Shown: positions 8,939 to 18,244, counted from the stretch's first letter. The stretch is 64,000 nucleotides of DNA from Agilicoccus flavus (GCF_014857905.1 NZ_JACYXE010000008.1:124001-188000), one strand, 5' to 3'. Translations and numbers: made by a program. The notes: generated from the sequence alone by a model not told the origin.

Positions 8939-10342
8939 TCATGCGTGGGCGTGCAGCGGTTTTCCGGCGAGGGCGAGATGCGCCTCGCCGAGCGACTCGT
9001 TCTGCGTGGGGTGGGCATGGACGAGGGCGGCGACCTCCTCGGGCAACGCCTCCCAGCCGTAGATGAGCTGCGCCTCGCCGACCTGCTCGCCCATCCTCGC
9101 GCCCACCATGTGCAGCCCCACCACCGGCCCCGTCTGGTTCGCCCCGCCCCGGCGCACGAGCTTGACGAACCCGGTGGTGCCGAGGATCTGGCTCTTGCCG
9201 TTGCCGCCCAGGTGGTACTCGTACGTGGTCACCTCGCCGTACCGTTCGCGGGCCTGCGCCTCGGTGAGCCCGACGGAGGCGATCTCGGGGTCGCAGTACG
9301 TGACGCGCGGGATCCCGCTCTCGTCCAGCGGGGTGGGGTGCAGGCCGGCGAGGTCCTCGGCGACGAAGATGCCCTGGGCGAAGCCGCGGTGGGCGAGTTG
9401 CAGGCCCGGCACGATGTCGCCGACCGCGCGGACACCGGGGACGTTCGTGCGGCAGCGCTCGTCGGCGAGGACGAAGCCGCGCTCGACGGCGACCCCCGCC
9501 TCCTCGTAGCCGAGGCCCTGCGTGACCGGGCCCCGTCCGACGGCTACGAGCAGGAGGTCGGCGCGCAGCGGATCGCCCGACTCGACCGTGACGGTGACGC
9601 CGTCCGCGTCCTGGGTCGCCCCGGCGAGGCGGGCGCCCGTGCGGACGTCGATGCCGCGGCGCCTGAACGCCCGCGCCAGGGCGGTGGACACCGCGGGGTC
9701 CTCGGCGGCCACGAGGCGGTCGAGGGCTTCCACGACGGTCACGTGCGCCCCGAAGGACCGGAAGACCGAGGCGAACTCGACCCCGATGACCCCGCCGCCG
9801 AGGACGACGACGCGGTCCGGGAGCGTCTCGAGCCTCAGGGCCTCGTCGCTGGTGAGGATGCGCCCGCCGATGTCGAGGCCGGGCAGCGTGCGGGCGCGGG
9901 AACCGGTGGCGAGGACGACGCTCGGGGCGGTCAGCCGGAGCGGACCGTCGGCCGTGGCCACCTCGACGGCGTCGGGGGCCGCGAGCCGGCCGTCGCCCTG
10001 GACGAACGTGATCTTCTCGGCCCCGGAGACGAGACCCTGCAGACCCTGGTACAGGCGGCCGACGACCCGGTCCTTGTAGGCGTGGACGCCGGCGAGGTCG
10101 ACGCCCGCCAGGGTGGCGCGGACGCCCACGGACTCGGCCTCGCGGGCCGTGTCGGCCACCTCGGCGACGTGCAGGAGCGCCTTGGTCGGGATGCACCCGC
10201 GGTGCAGGCACGTGCCCCCCAGCTCGGCGCGTTCCACGAGCGCCACGCGCAGGCCGAGTTGGGCTGCCCGCAGGGCGCAGGCGTATCCGCCGCTGCCCGC
10301 TCCGAGCACGATGAGGTCGAAGGCGTCGTTGCCTGCGGTCAT
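8939..10342 (-). CDS. lpd: Dihydrolipoyl dehydrogenase (E3)
   Basis: The start is ATG 10342, giving 467 residues; the longer frame upstream lacks family similarity. It reoxidises dihydrolipoamide with NAD+ using FAD and a redox disulfide. Seen: FAD-binding LIVLGAGSGGYACALRAA, the disulfide pair in GGTCLHRGCIPTKALL, the NAD-binding GGGVIGVEFAS, a second FAD motif GVRAVGDI, and the C-terminal HAHPTQNESLGEA with the His-Glu catalytic pair. It ends 56 bp before sucB starts, on the same strand. Confidence 0.96.
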   Translation of the reverse strand: MTAGNDAFDLIVLGAGSGGYACALRAAQLGLRVALVERAELGGTCLHRGCIPTKALLHVAEVADTAREAESVGVRATLAGVDLAGVHAYKDRVVGRLYQGLQGLVSGAEKITFVQGDGRLAAPDAVEVATADGPLRLTAPSVVLATGSRARTLPGLDIGGRILTSDEALRLETLPDRVVVLGGGVIGVEFASVFRSFGAHVTVVEALDRLVAAEDPAVSTALARAFRRRGIDVRTGARLAGATQDADGVTVTVESGDPLRADLLLVAVGRGPVTQGLGYEEAGVAVERGFVLADERCRTNVPGVRAVGDIVPGLQLAHRGFAQGIFVAEDLAGLHPTPLDESGIPRVTYCDPEIASVGLTEAQARERYGEVTTYEYHLGGNGKSQILGTTGFVKLVRRGGANQTGPVVGLHMVGARMGEQVGEAQLIYGWEALPEEVAALVHAHPTQNESLGEAHLALAGKPLHAHA

Positions 10343-10544
10343 GGGGTGTCGCCCTGCTTCCTGCCGGGTCACGGCACGCGAGGTGGGACGACCGCGCGGC
10401 GTCGGGCCGCCCGGCCGGCCGTGGCCGGCGACGGTGGCCCCGGACACGACGGGCCCCATCCTCTCATCGGCGCGGCCGGCACGCGGGCCGAGCGACGCGT
10501 CCCGGGTCGACGGTGGACGAGGGCGGGTCCCGCCGCGGGGCGCC

Positions 10545-12617
10545 TCAGTTCGCCGGCGGCGTCCCCCAGGAGGCGCCCGTCGCCTCGGCGACGCGGTCGA
10601 GCAGGCCCGTCGAGACCGTGGTCATGGCCGGGCCCGAGAAGTGCGATCCGTCCGGCCGGGCGTACTCGGCGCCGCCGGGTGCGGCGAACCGGGCGCCGGG
10701 CAGCCGCGCCGGGGTGTGGTCGTCGCACGGGTTCCCGTCGTCGCGGCAGTAGAGGTCGTCGACGCGGACGGTGACCACGCGAGGGTCGCGCTGCGCGTAC
10801 TCGCGCACGATGCCGTTCCACGTCCGGCGCAGGTCGTCGTGGTTGCGCAGCCGGTCGAGGAACGCGTGGCACTTCTGCGGCGTGCACCGGGTGTCGATGC
10901 CGTCGCCGACCCGGTCCACGTCCACGATGACGAGCCGGGCGCCCGTGGCCGTGAGCCGGTCGACGGCCTCCGCCAGCGACGCCTTCTGCGCCGCCCAGAA
11001 CTCGTCCGTGCCCGCGACGAGGGGCCGACCGTCCGGCCCCTGGCGGTCGGCGAGCTCGTAGCGCGACCACCAGACGACGACGCCGGGCTTGGCCTGCTCG
11101 ATCGTCTCCGTCTGCGCCTCGGGGACCTCCTGCGCACAGGACCCCCCGGCGAGGAGTGTCCCGTCGACGTCGAGGGCCGGCACCCCGATGGCGGGGCAAC
11201 CGCCGCGGGCCGCGTTGAGCACGGTGAGGTCGCGCCGCGCCGCGACCGGATCGAGGGCGGGCACGAGGCGCCGCATGACGCTGTCGCCGACGACGACGAC
11301 CGTGCGGTCGCTCTGCGTCCCCGACGCGAGCGCGGGCACGACGGTGTTGAGCGGGGTGCCGCCGAGCATCGAGGTGACGAGGGCCACCACGGCCATGACC
11401 CCGGCGGCCTGCACGAGGACGCGGCGAGGGTGCCACCGGGCCGGGCGACCGGACCGGATCGGCGTCTCGATCAGGTGGTAGGACAGCGCGGCGAGGGCCA
11501 CGGTGAGCGCGACGACGAGGGCGGCGCGGCGCGGCGAGAAGCCGTGCCCGTCGATGATCCACACGGCCAGCGGCCAGTGCCACAGGTAGATGCCGTAGGA
11601 GATGCGCCCGAGGTAGGCCATCGGCGTCGACCCCAGGACCAGGGTCAGACCCCGGCGCCGGTCGGCGACGCTCGTCGCGGCCACGAGGACGAGGCAGGCC
11701 AGGGCGAAGGCGAACGCGCCGCCGCGGAAGTACAGCGGGGACGGTGCGTGGGAGTCGCCGAGCGTCGCGACCCCCGCGACCACGCCGGCGAGGCCGAGCC
11801 ACATGAGCGGCTGGCTGCGTTCGGTGACGACCCGGCGGACGCCGGGTCGGGCCATGAGGGCGGCCCCGAACGCCCCGAGGAGGGGCTCGAAGGCCTTCGT
11901 GTCCGTGCCCATGTAGGCGCGGTCCGGTCCGGACGGGTCGTAGAGCGTCGCCATGAGCACGACGGACCCGAGGATCAGCGCGCCGGCCGCGACGAGCGCG
12001 GCGGTCGCGGTCCGGCGCCTGCGGTCGGCGTTGCGCTCGTTCCGGCCGGCGGAGTCGATGGGGCCGTCGGAGGCGGTCCGTGCCCGGCGCAGCGCGAGGG
12101 CGCCGAGCCCGGCGAGCAGGAGCGGCCACAGGAGGTAGAACTGCTCCTCGACCGCGAGCGACCACACGTGCTGCAGCGGTGACATCGTCCCGTCGGCCGC
12201 GAAGTAGCTCGAGGTCGAGATGAACCGCCAGTTGCCCACGTAGAGCAGCGACCACAGGGCGTCGGCCCCGAGACCGGGGCGTCGGAACGGGGGAGCGGCG
12301 ATCATCGCCCAGACGAGCACCGTGAGGATGACGACGATCGAGGCCGGCAGGAGCCGGAGCACGCGCCGCATCCAGAAGCGGGCGAGGTCGATCCGGCCGC
12401 GATGCGTCAGCTCGGTGAGCAGCAGCGTGGTGATGAGGTAGCCCGAGAGGACGAAGAAGACGTCGACGCCGAGGAATCCGCCGTGGGAGAACGGCAGGCT
12501 CACGTGGTAGGCGATGACGAGGAAGACGGCGACGGTCCGCAGCCCGTCGAGCGCGTCGAGGCGCCGTGGACGCGTACCGCGACGCGATCGGGCCGGGGCG
12601 GGCGCGGGCTGGCTCAC
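10545..12617 (-). CDS. OatA-like membrane O-acyltransferase with SGNH domain
   Basis: The start is GTG 12617 with CAGGAG upstream, giving 690 residues. The N-terminal half (about 20-390) is an acyltransferase-3 domain with about ten membrane helices, starting RRLDALDGLRTVAVFLVIAYH (conserved His) and GGFLGVDVFFVLSGYLI. The C-terminal half (about 440-690) is an extracytoplasmic SGNH hydrolase-like domain with VGDSV (Ser) and RPDGSHFSGP (Asp-His). Such two-domain proteins O-acetylate peptidoglycan or other envelope glycans; the acceptor here cannot be told. It separates lpd from pepA, which are closer in many relatives. Confidence 0.88.
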   Translation of the reverse strand: MSQPAPAPARSRRGTRPRRLDALDGLRTVAVFLVIAYHVSLPFSHGGFLGVDVFFVLSGYLITTLLLTELTHRGRIDLARFWMRRVLRLLPASIVVILTVLVWAMIAAPPFRRPGLGADALWSLLYVGNWRFISTSSYFAADGTMSPLQHVWSLAVEEQFYLLWPLLLAGLGALALRRARTASDGPIDSAGRNERNADRRRRTATAALVAAGALILGSVVLMATLYDPSGPDRAYMGTDTKAFEPLLGAFGAALMARPGVRRVVTERSQPLMWLGLAGVVAGVATLGDSHAPSPLYFRGGAFAFALACLVLVAATSVADRRRGLTLVLGSTPMAYLGRISYGIYLWHWPLAVWIIDGHGFSPRRAALVVALTVALAALSYHLIETPIRSGRPARWHPRRVLVQAAGVMAVVALVTSMLGGTPLNTVVPALASGTQSDRTVVVVGDSVMRRLVPALDPVAARRDLTVLNAARGGCPAIGVPALDVDGTLLAGGSCAQEVPEAQTETIEQAKPGVVVWWSRYELADRQGPDGRPLVAGTDEFWAAQKASLAEAVDRLTATGARLVIVDVDRVGDGIDTRCTPQKCHAFLDRLRNHDDLRRTWNGIVREYAQRDPRVVTVRVDDLYCRDDGNPCDDHTPARLPGARFAAPGGAEYARPDGSHFSGPAMTTVSTGLLDRVAEATGASWGTPPAN

Positions 12618-12950
12618 GAGGGGACGACTCCTGACGCTGCGGCGCACGCCCGGTGGTCGCGGTGTGGATCGCGGTGGCATCCCTGGCCCCCCGCGGCGCG
12701 CGGGCCTGCGATGACGTCCCCCAGTCTACGGCGGAGGCCCCGATGGGCCGCGCCGCCGCGCCCGGTCGACCCGCCGCGCCGCGGGCCGGCCGTGCCGGCC
12801 GGCGGACCCACCGCAACCGCCCGACCTCGGGCCACCGCGACGCCCCGCCGCGGAGCCCGGGGTCAGGGGCCCGCCGTCGCGGGGGCGTCGAGGTGGGTGC
12901 GGCCGTCCGGGTGGCCGGCGGTGGGTCGGGCCGGCGAATCCCGCCCGAGG
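12618..12950. other. Intergenic region with acyltransferase promoter
   Basis: I see no gene in these 333 bp. On the minus strand TAGACT (12728-12723) is a likely -10 for the acyltransferase, leaving a leader of about 100 nt with the ribosome-binding site at its end. A 7-bp GC hairpin with a triloop (12784-12800) could end the pepA message. Confidence 0.45.
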
Positions 12951-14546
12951 TCAGGCGCGGGACTCGGCGAAGCCGACGAGGGTGCGGACGCCGTACCCCG
13001 TGCCCCCCTTGGGGGTGTAGCCGTGCGCGGAGCCCTCGTTGTAGGCCGGACCCGCGATGTCGAGGTGACCCCACGAGTGGGGGCGGCCGTCGGCGCTCGC
13101 GCCGGCGAACTCGCGCAGGAACGCGGCCGCGACCATCGCGCCGCCCTCGCGCTCGCCCGTGTGCTTGAGGTCGGCGACGAGGGAGTCCATGCCGGACCGG
13201 ATCTCCTCGGCGATCGGCATCGGCCACACGCTCTCGCCGGCGGCCGTGGCCGCGCTCGTGAGCTCGCCCTGGAGGTCGTCGTCGTTGGCCATGACGGCGG
13301 CGGTCCGCTTGCCGAGCGCGATCATCGCCGCGCCGGTGAGGGTGGCGACGTCGACGATGGCGTCGGGGTCCGACTCGGCGGCGAGCGCGATGCCGTCGGC
13401 CATGACGAGGCGGCCCTCGGCGTCGGTGTTGATGATCTCGACGGTCCGTCCGCCGCGCATGGTCACGACGTCGCCGGGACGCTGCGCGTTCGATCCGGGC
13501 ATGTTCTCGGCGAGGCACAGGTAGCCGGTGACCTCGACGGGCAGGCCGAGGCGGGCGATCGCCGACACGGCCGCGGCGACGGCGGCGGCACCGCCCATGT
13601 CGCACTTCATCGTGATCATGCTCCCGGCGGGCTTGATGCACAGGCCGCCCGAGTCGAAGGTGATGCCCTTGCCGACGAACGCGAGGCGGGCGCGGGCCTT
13701 GCGGCGGGGGCGGTAGGTCATCGTCACGAGGCGGGGCGGCCGGGCCGACCCCTGCCCGACCCCGAGGATGCCGCCGAATCCGCCCGCCTCGAGCGCGGAC
13801 TCGTCGAGGACCTCGACGTCGACGCGCTTGGGCGCGTGCTCGCGGACGGCGTCGGCGAAGCTGGCGGGGTACAGGGCGTTGGGGCTCGTGTTGACGAGGT
13901 CGCGGGCCCAGGCCTGCTCCTGCGCGAGGACGGCCGCGCGCTCGAGGGCGGCGTCGAGCTCGGCGGACGACGGGCCGCACACGACGACCTCCGCCACGGG
14001 CGCCCCGGACCCCTCGCCGGGCGTGCTGCGGTGGCGGTCGAAGCGGTAGGCCCCGAACGCCGCCCCCTCGGCCGCGGCGACGGCGAGCGCGGTACCGCTC
14101 GCGATCTCAGTGCTCGTGGCGCTCCGGGCGCTCTTGGTGCCCTTGGCGTTCTTGGCGCCTTCTGCCTCGCCCGCGGGGGCCGCGACGACGACCCGGCTGC
14201 GACCGGCGAGGGAGCGGATCGCGGCGCCGGCGGCCCGGCGGACGGTCTCCTCGCTTGGGACCTCGCCCGGTTCGTGGGCGCCGAGGCCGGCGACGACGAC
14301 GAGCGGGGCGGCGACTCCGGGGGTGCCGGTGACCGACACGTTCTCGCCGGCGGTGCCCGCCGCGCGCAGGGTGGCGAGCGTCTCGGTCAGGTGGGTCCGC
14401 GCCTTCTTGCCGAGTGCCTCGGCTCCGAGGAGGCGGACGCCGGGCCGGCCCTTCGTCGTCGACCCCTGAGCGGGGACGGCGAAGAGGACGAGGGCGTCGG
14501 CCTCGATCTCGTGGGGGGCCGAGGTGGACGGGGACAGCGTCGTCAC
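12951..14546 (-). CDS. pepA: Leucyl (cytosol) aminopeptidase, M17 family
   Basis: This 531-residue protein starts at GTG 14546 (AAAGGA upstream). It removes N-terminal residues from peptides using two metal ions. The C-terminal catalytic domain holds VGKGITFDSGGLCIKP, MKCDMGGAAAV and the signature NTDAEGRLVMADG, covering the metal ligands and the catalytic Lys. The N-terminal domain is less conserved and contains an odd Ala/Lys/Ser-rich stretch (about residues 127-152, AEGAKNAKGTKSARSATS), encoded by near-repeats of cttggcgcc. It is convergent with nothing; the 54-bp repeat array lies directly upstream. Confidence 0.95.
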   Translation of the reverse strand: MTTLSPSTSAPHEIEADALVLFAVPAQGSTTKGRPGVRLLGAEALGKKARTHLTETLATLRAAGTAGENVSVTGTPGVAAPLVVVAGLGAHEPGEVPSEETVRRAAGAAIRSLAGRSRVVVAAPAGEAEGAKNAKGTKSARSATSTEIASGTALAVAAAEGAAFGAYRFDRHRSTPGEGSGAPVAEVVVCGPSSAELDAALERAAVLAQEQAWARDLVNTSPNALYPASFADAVREHAPKRVDVEVLDESALEAGGFGGILGVGQGSARPPRLVTMTYRPRRKARARLAFVGKGITFDSGGLCIKPAGSMITMKCDMGGAAAVAAAVSAIARLGLPVEVTGYLCLAENMPGSNAQRPGDVVTMRGGRTVEIINTDAEGRLVMADGIALAAESDPDAIVDVATLTGAAMIALGKRTAAVMANDDDLQGELTSAATAAGESVWPMPIAEEIRSGMDSLVADLKHTGEREGGAMVAAAFLREFAGASADGRPHSWGHLDIAGPAYNEGSAHGYTPKGGTGYGVRTLVGFAESRA

Positions 14547-14614
14547 GGGTGGTCCTTTCGCTGGGGTGGCACCGGCGTCCGGATCGGGCGGCCGTCGGGG
14601 ATGTCCGTGACCTC

Positions 14615-14620
14615 AGGATA
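14615..14620 (-). promoter_or_regulatory. -10 element (TATCCT) for pepA
   Basis: On the minus strand TATCCT lies about 70 bp before the pepA start, between the gene and the first copy of the 54-bp repeat. Any -35 would fall inside that repeat. Confidence 0.4.
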
Positions 14621-14623
14621 TTC

Positions 14624-14947
14624 GAGCGGCGAACGGAGGGGAGCGTGCGAGCCGTAGTGAGCGCGACAGAAGGCTCTGAGCGGCGAACGGAGGGGAGCGT
14701 GCGAGCCGTAGTGAGCGCGACAGAAGGCTCTGAGCGGCGAACGGAGGGGAGCGTGCATGCCGTAGTGAGCGCGACAGAAGAATCTGAGCGGCGAACGGAG
14801 GGGAGCGTGCAAGCCGTAGTGAGCGCGACAGAAGGCTCTGAGCGGTGAACGGAGGGGAGCGTGCGAGCCGTAGTGAGCGCGACAGAAGGCTCTGAGCGGC
14901 GAACGGAGGGGAGCGTGCGTGCCGAAGCGAGCGCGACAGAAAGCCCC
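14624..14947. repeat. Six-copy 54-bp tandem repeat array
   Basis: Units start at 14624, 14678, 14732, 14786, 14840 and 14894, with no spacers. Each begins gagcggcgaacggaggggag and ends near gcgcgacagaaggctct. Copies 1, 2 and 5 are nearly identical, copies 3 and 4 have a few changes, and copy 6 is the most diverged and ends only seven bases before the gcvT -10. Because 54 is a multiple of three, open frames run through it on both strands, but these read as low-complexity repeats and carry no coding signal. Related copies occur at 16641 and 44612. Confidence 0.95.
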
Positions 14948-14953
14948 TGCCGC

Positions 14954-14959
14954 TAGGTT
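14954..14959 (+). promoter_or_regulatory. -10 element (TAGGTT) for gcvT
   Basis: TAGGTT ends seven bases before ATG 14967 with no ribosome-binding site between, so gcvT is probably leaderless. The -35 position falls in the last copy of the 54-bp array. Confidence 0.55.
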
Positions 14960-14966
14960 GGCGGTC

Positions 14967-16076
14967 ATGACGCAGACGGACCCGTTGACCTCGCCCCTGC
15001 ACGAGCGCCACGTCGCGCTCGGCGCCAAGATGGCCGATTTCGGCGGGTGGCAGATGCCGATCGAGTACCCCGGCGGTGGCGTGCTGCGTGAGCACACGGC
15101 CGTGCGCGAGCGGGTCGGCATCTTCGACGTCTCCCACCTCGGCAAGGCCCTCGTCTCGGGGCCCGGGGCGGCGGACTTCTGCAACGCCTGCTTCACGAAC
15201 GACCTGCGCAAGGTGACCCCGCCCAAGGCGCAGTACACGATGTGCTGCGATCCCGAGACGGGCGGCGTCGTCGACGACCTCATCCAGTACTACAAGGGGG
15301 ACGACGAGGTCTTCCTCATCCCCAACGCCTCGAACACGACGGAGGTCGTGGCGCGGATGCGCGCGGAGCTGCCCGAGGGGCTGACGCTGACGAACCTCCA
15401 TCACGACCACGGCATCATCGCCGTGCAGGGGCCGCGGTCCGCTGAGGTCGTGGCCGCGCTCGGCCTGCCCACGGACCTCGAGTACATGAGCTACGCGGAC
15501 GCCGCGTTCGGCGGCGAGCCGCTGACGGTGTGCCGGACGGGTTACACGGGGGAGAAGGGGTACGAGCTCGTCATGCCGTGGGGCCGGGCCGAGGCGGTGT
15601 GGGACGCGCTCGTCGAGGCGATGGCCCCGTACGAGGGGCTGCCCTGCGGTCTCGGGGCGCGCGACACGCTGCGCACCGAGATGGGGTACGCCCTGCACGG
15701 TCACGAGCTGAGCATGGAGATCACCCCGAACATGGCGCGCGCGGGCTGGGCCGTGGGCTGGGACAAGGAGACGTTCTGGGGCAAGGACGTCCTCTCGGCG
15801 CAGCGCGCCGAGAAGTCGTGCCGCCTCGCGTGGGGACTGCTCGTGGACGGTCGCGGCATCCCGCGGGCCGGGTGCGTCGTCAAGAACGCGGAGGGCGCCG
15901 AGATCGGGGTCGTCACGTCCGGGACGATGTCGCCGACGCTGAAGAAGGGCATCGCCCTCTGCCTGCTCGACCGCGGGGCGAGCGTCGGCGACGAGGTCGT
16001 CGTCGACGTCCGGGGCCGCGACGTCGCCGCCACGGTCACCAAGCCCCCGTTCGTGCAGGCCGGCGCCGGGGACTGA
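14967..16076 (+). CDS. gcvT: Glycine cleavage system aminomethyltransferase (T protein)
   Basis: This 369-residue protein starts at ATG 14967. It transfers the methylene carbon from the aminomethyl-lipoyl H protein to tetrahydrofolate. Seen: SPLHERHVALGAKMADFGGW at the N-terminus, IFDVSHLGK (conserved Asp), the RTGYTGEKGYEL segment, LRTEMGYALHG, and the C-terminal barrel with GVVTSGTMSPTLKKGIAL. No gcvP or gcvH is in the window. The position next to pepA is common in actinobacteria. I see no glycine riboswitch before it. Confidence 0.95.
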   Translation: MTQTDPLTSPLHERHVALGAKMADFGGWQMPIEYPGGGVLREHTAVRERVGIFDVSHLGKALVSGPGAADFCNACFTNDLRKVTPPKAQYTMCCDPETGGVVDDLIQYYKGDDEVFLIPNASNTTEVVARMRAELPEGLTLTNLHHDHGIIAVQGPRSAEVVAALGLPTDLEYMSYADAAFGGEPLTVCRTGYTGEKGYELVMPWGRAEAVWDALVEAMAPYEGLPCGLGARDTLRTEMGYALHGHELSMEITPNMARAGWAVGWDKETFWGKDVLSAQRAEKSCRLAWGLLVDGRGIPRAGCVVKNAEGAEIGVVTSGTMSPTLKKGIALCLLDRGASVGDEVVVDVRGRDVAATVTKPPFVQAGAGD

Positions 16077-16128
16077 CGGGGAGGCCGACCCGGGGGCGAG
16101 CACGCCGGACCGGACGGTCGCTGGGCTC

Positions 16129-16604
16129 TCAGCCGGTCCGGTCCCGCAGGACGTGTTCCGACGGGTCGAGCGGCACTCCGCCGATGCGCGCGATCTCCGC
16201 GGCGTGTTCGGGGAGGAAGCCGATGCTGCGGAGACGCGCCCGCTCGAGGTCACCACGCGGACGACGTCCGGGTCCCAGCGGCCCGGCGTGATGACGTGGT
16301 CCACGTCGTCCCAGGACCACGCCCGCCGCAGCGGCCATCTCATCCTCATCCCGTCCCCGTCGACCTGGAACCAGCGTCCCGGCAGGTGCGCCAAGCCGAC
16401 GTGGAACAGGGCCAACGCCCCGTAGACGGCCACCGTGCACGACCTCCCGTCGAGGGCGTGCAGCAGGAACATCGCGCCCCAGACGGCGGCGGTGAATCAG
16501 GACAGCGCGCGCAGCTTGGGGGACATCCGGGGACGGGCCTCCGACCCACCGTCGACCCGGCGGGTCTCCATCGGCGACGGGTGATCGGGGACGTTCTCGG
16601 GCAT
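16129..16604 (-). pseudogene. Broken small membrane protein gene (one nonsense codon and one frameshift)
   Basis: From ATG 16604 the frame reads MPENVPDHPSPMETRRVDGG and on to KLRALS, then meets TGA at 16499-16497, and continues in the same frame with FTAAVWGAMFLLHAL, a second hydrophobic stretch (VAVYGALALFHVGLAHL) and GRWFQVDGDGMRMRW. Near 16240-16250 the sensible frame changes, and the end (RSIGFLPEHAAEIARIGGVP to EHVLRDRTG) lies in another frame ending at TGA 16131-16129. The TGA sits where a Trp codon would fit. The intact protein would have had about 158 residues, with two membrane segments followed by a possible PH-like domain. I do not recognise the family. Confidence 0.65.
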
Positions 16605-16640
16605 GTGGCATGGTCGCACCGCCCCCGCGTCCCACGAGTC

Positions 16641-16671
16641 GAGCGGCGAACGAAGGCGAGCGCCACAGAAG
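16641..16671. repeat. Single degenerate copy of the 54-bp repeat
   Basis: The sequence gagcggcgaacgaaggcgag followed by cgccacagaag matches the two ends of the 54-bp unit with an internal deletion of about 20 bp. It lies upstream of the broken membrane-protein gene. Confidence 0.6.
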
Positions 16672-16719
16672 GGGCCGCACCGCGCCCGCGGCGCGGAGGC
16701 ATGGCCCGAGAACCCGGGC

Positions 16720-17517
16720 TCAGAGGGTCGCGGCGGCCGCGGCGAGCGCGCAGGCCAGCGAGACCTCGACGGCGGCGCCGAGCACGTCGCCGGTGATGCC
16801 GCCCAGACGCCGTCGGGCGTGTTCGACCACGACGACGGCGCTGACGACGGCGACGACGAGGGTCAGCCCGGCCGCGAGGACGTCTCCGACCGCCAGGCCG
16901 ACGGCCACCGCGAGCACCGCCGCGGCGGCAGTGGCGGCCGCGAGCGCGGCGGGGGAGACCGTCCCGGCGACGGTCGCGCCGAGCCCCCCGGCGGTGGCGG
17001 CCGGGACACCCCGACGGCACGCCCACGCGAGCACGTGGCGCGATACGAGGACCGCGAGGAGGGCGAGCCCGATGCCGGCGAGCGACACGATCAGGCCGGA
17101 CAGGGCCGCGACCTGGACGAGGAGGACGAGGACGATCGCCGCGATGCCGCTCGGCCCGGTGTCGCTGCGCTTCATCACGGCGAGCGCGCGCTCGCGGTCG
17201 AACCCCGCGGACAGCCCGTCGGCGAGGTCCGCCAGGCCGTCGAGATGCATCGCGCGGGTGCTCAGCGCGAGGGCGGCGACGACGAGGGAGGCGACGAGCA
17301 GCGGGGGCGCCGGGGACCGCGATCCGGCCCACGCGACGAGCCCGAGGACGACCGCCGTCGGCAGCATCGCCGGCGGGGCGAGGGCCATCGCCGCGCCCGC
17401 GACGCGCCGGTCCACCCGCTCGGGTGGCGGCACCGGGAACGCGGTGAGCGTGCCGACCGCGAGGCGCAGGGCGTCGCGCAGGACGCGCCCCCGCGGCGGG
17501 GGTGGATCCGAGGTCAC
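16720..17517 (-). CDS. cobS: Adenosylcobinamide-GDP ribazoletransferase (cobalamin synthase)
   Basis: The start is GTG 17517, which overlaps the cobU stop as GTGA; 265 residues. This membrane enzyme joins adenosylcobinamide-GDP and alpha-ribazole, the last step before adenosylcobalamin. Seen: RAMHLDGLADLADGLSAGFD with its acidic metal-binding residues, then MKRSDTGPSG, and about seven hydrophobic segments rich in Ala/Val. The overlap implies translational coupling with cobU. Confidence 0.93.
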   Translation of the reverse strand: MTSDPPPPRGRVLRDALRLAVGTLTAFPVPPPERVDRRVAGAAMALAPPAMLPTAVVLGLVAWAGSRSPAPPLLVASLVVAALALSTRAMHLDGLADLADGLSAGFDRERALAVMKRSDTGPSGIAAIVLVLLVQVAALSGLIVSLAGIGLALLAVLVSRHVLAWACRRGVPAATAGGLGATVAGTVSPAALAAATAAAAVLAVAVGLAVGDVLAAGLTLVVAVVSAVVVVEHARRRLGGITGDVLGAAVEVSLACALAAAAATL

Positions 17518-18092
17518 GACAGGCCGAAACGGGGGGCGTCGTCGAGCCGCGGCACCCCGGTGAGGTCGAGGACGCGACCCGCGACGACGAGCGCCGCGTG
17601 GTCGGCGACGTCGGCGACGGCGGCGTTGGCGCGGCCCAGACCGTCGCGGAAGACGCGCCCGGAGGGCGTGGCCGGGACGACGCCCGAGCCCACCTCGTTC
17701 GAGACGAGCACGACGTCCGCGCGGGTCTGCTCGACGGACGCGACGAGCCGGCGGATCCCCGCCCCGATCTCGGCCCGCGCCCGGCCGGCGTCGTCCCAGG
17801 CGCGCGCGTCGTCGACGAGCCGCGTCAACCACGTCCCCAGGCAGTCCACGAGCAGAGCGTCACCCGGCCCGGCGTCCGCGAGCGCGCCGGGCACGTCGGC
17901 GGTCTCGAGCGTCGTCCACGCGGCCGGTCGGCGGGTGCGGTGGGCCCGGACGCGTGCGGCCCACTCGGTGTCCCCGTGACCGGGGACGGGTCCGGGCGCG
18001 ACGTACGTGACCGCCTCGCGACCGGCCAGCAGCCGTTCGGCGTAGGCGCTCTTGCCGCTGCGCGCCCCGCCCAGCACGAGCACCGTCGTCAC
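17514..18092 (-). CDS. cobU: Adenosylcobinamide kinase / adenosylcobinamide-phosphate guanylyltransferase
   Basis: This 192-residue protein starts at GTG 18092 with GGAGGGA upstream. It phosphorylates adenosylcobinamide and attaches GMP. Seen: the P-loop GGARSGKSAYAERLL, LVDCLGTWLTRL, and VVLVSNEVGSGVVP followed by the FRDGLGRANAAVA region, all typical of CobU. It overlaps cobS and is divergent from cobD across 164 bp. No B12 riboswitch signature is visible in that gap. Confidence 0.94.
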   Translation of the reverse strand: MTTVLVLGGARSGKSAYAERLLAGREAVTYVAPGPVPGHGDTEWAARVRAHRTRRPAAWTTLETADVPGALADAGPGDALLVDCLGTWLTRLVDDARAWDDAGRARAEIGAGIRRLVASVEQTRADVVLVSNEVGSGVVPATPSGRVFRDGLGRANAAVADVADHAALVVAGRVLDLTGVPRLDDAPRFGLS

Positions 18093-18244
18093 GTCGTCCC
18101 TCCACTCACGCCCCGACCCTAACCGGCGCCCCGGCCGGATCGTGAGATCGCACGACCGACCGCCCCCGGCGGGCCCTGGCCGGTACGACGTGGCATCTCA
18201 CCACGCGGCCGTCCCCCTGACGCCGGGGAGGGCGGTGCTCACGG

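Noticed and set aside
14624-14947. CRISPR array
   Set aside because: The units are contiguous with no unique spacers, and no cas genes are present.
14547-14966. Glycine riboswitch before gcvT
   Set aside because: The interval is filled by the repeat array and the promoter leaves no leader for an RNA sensor.
14543-15283. Open frames through the 54-bp arrays on both strands (and again at 44569-45079)
   Set aside because: The frames stay open only because the unit is a multiple of three and lacks stops. The peptides are repeats with odd composition, with no start signal and no similarity to anything I recognise.
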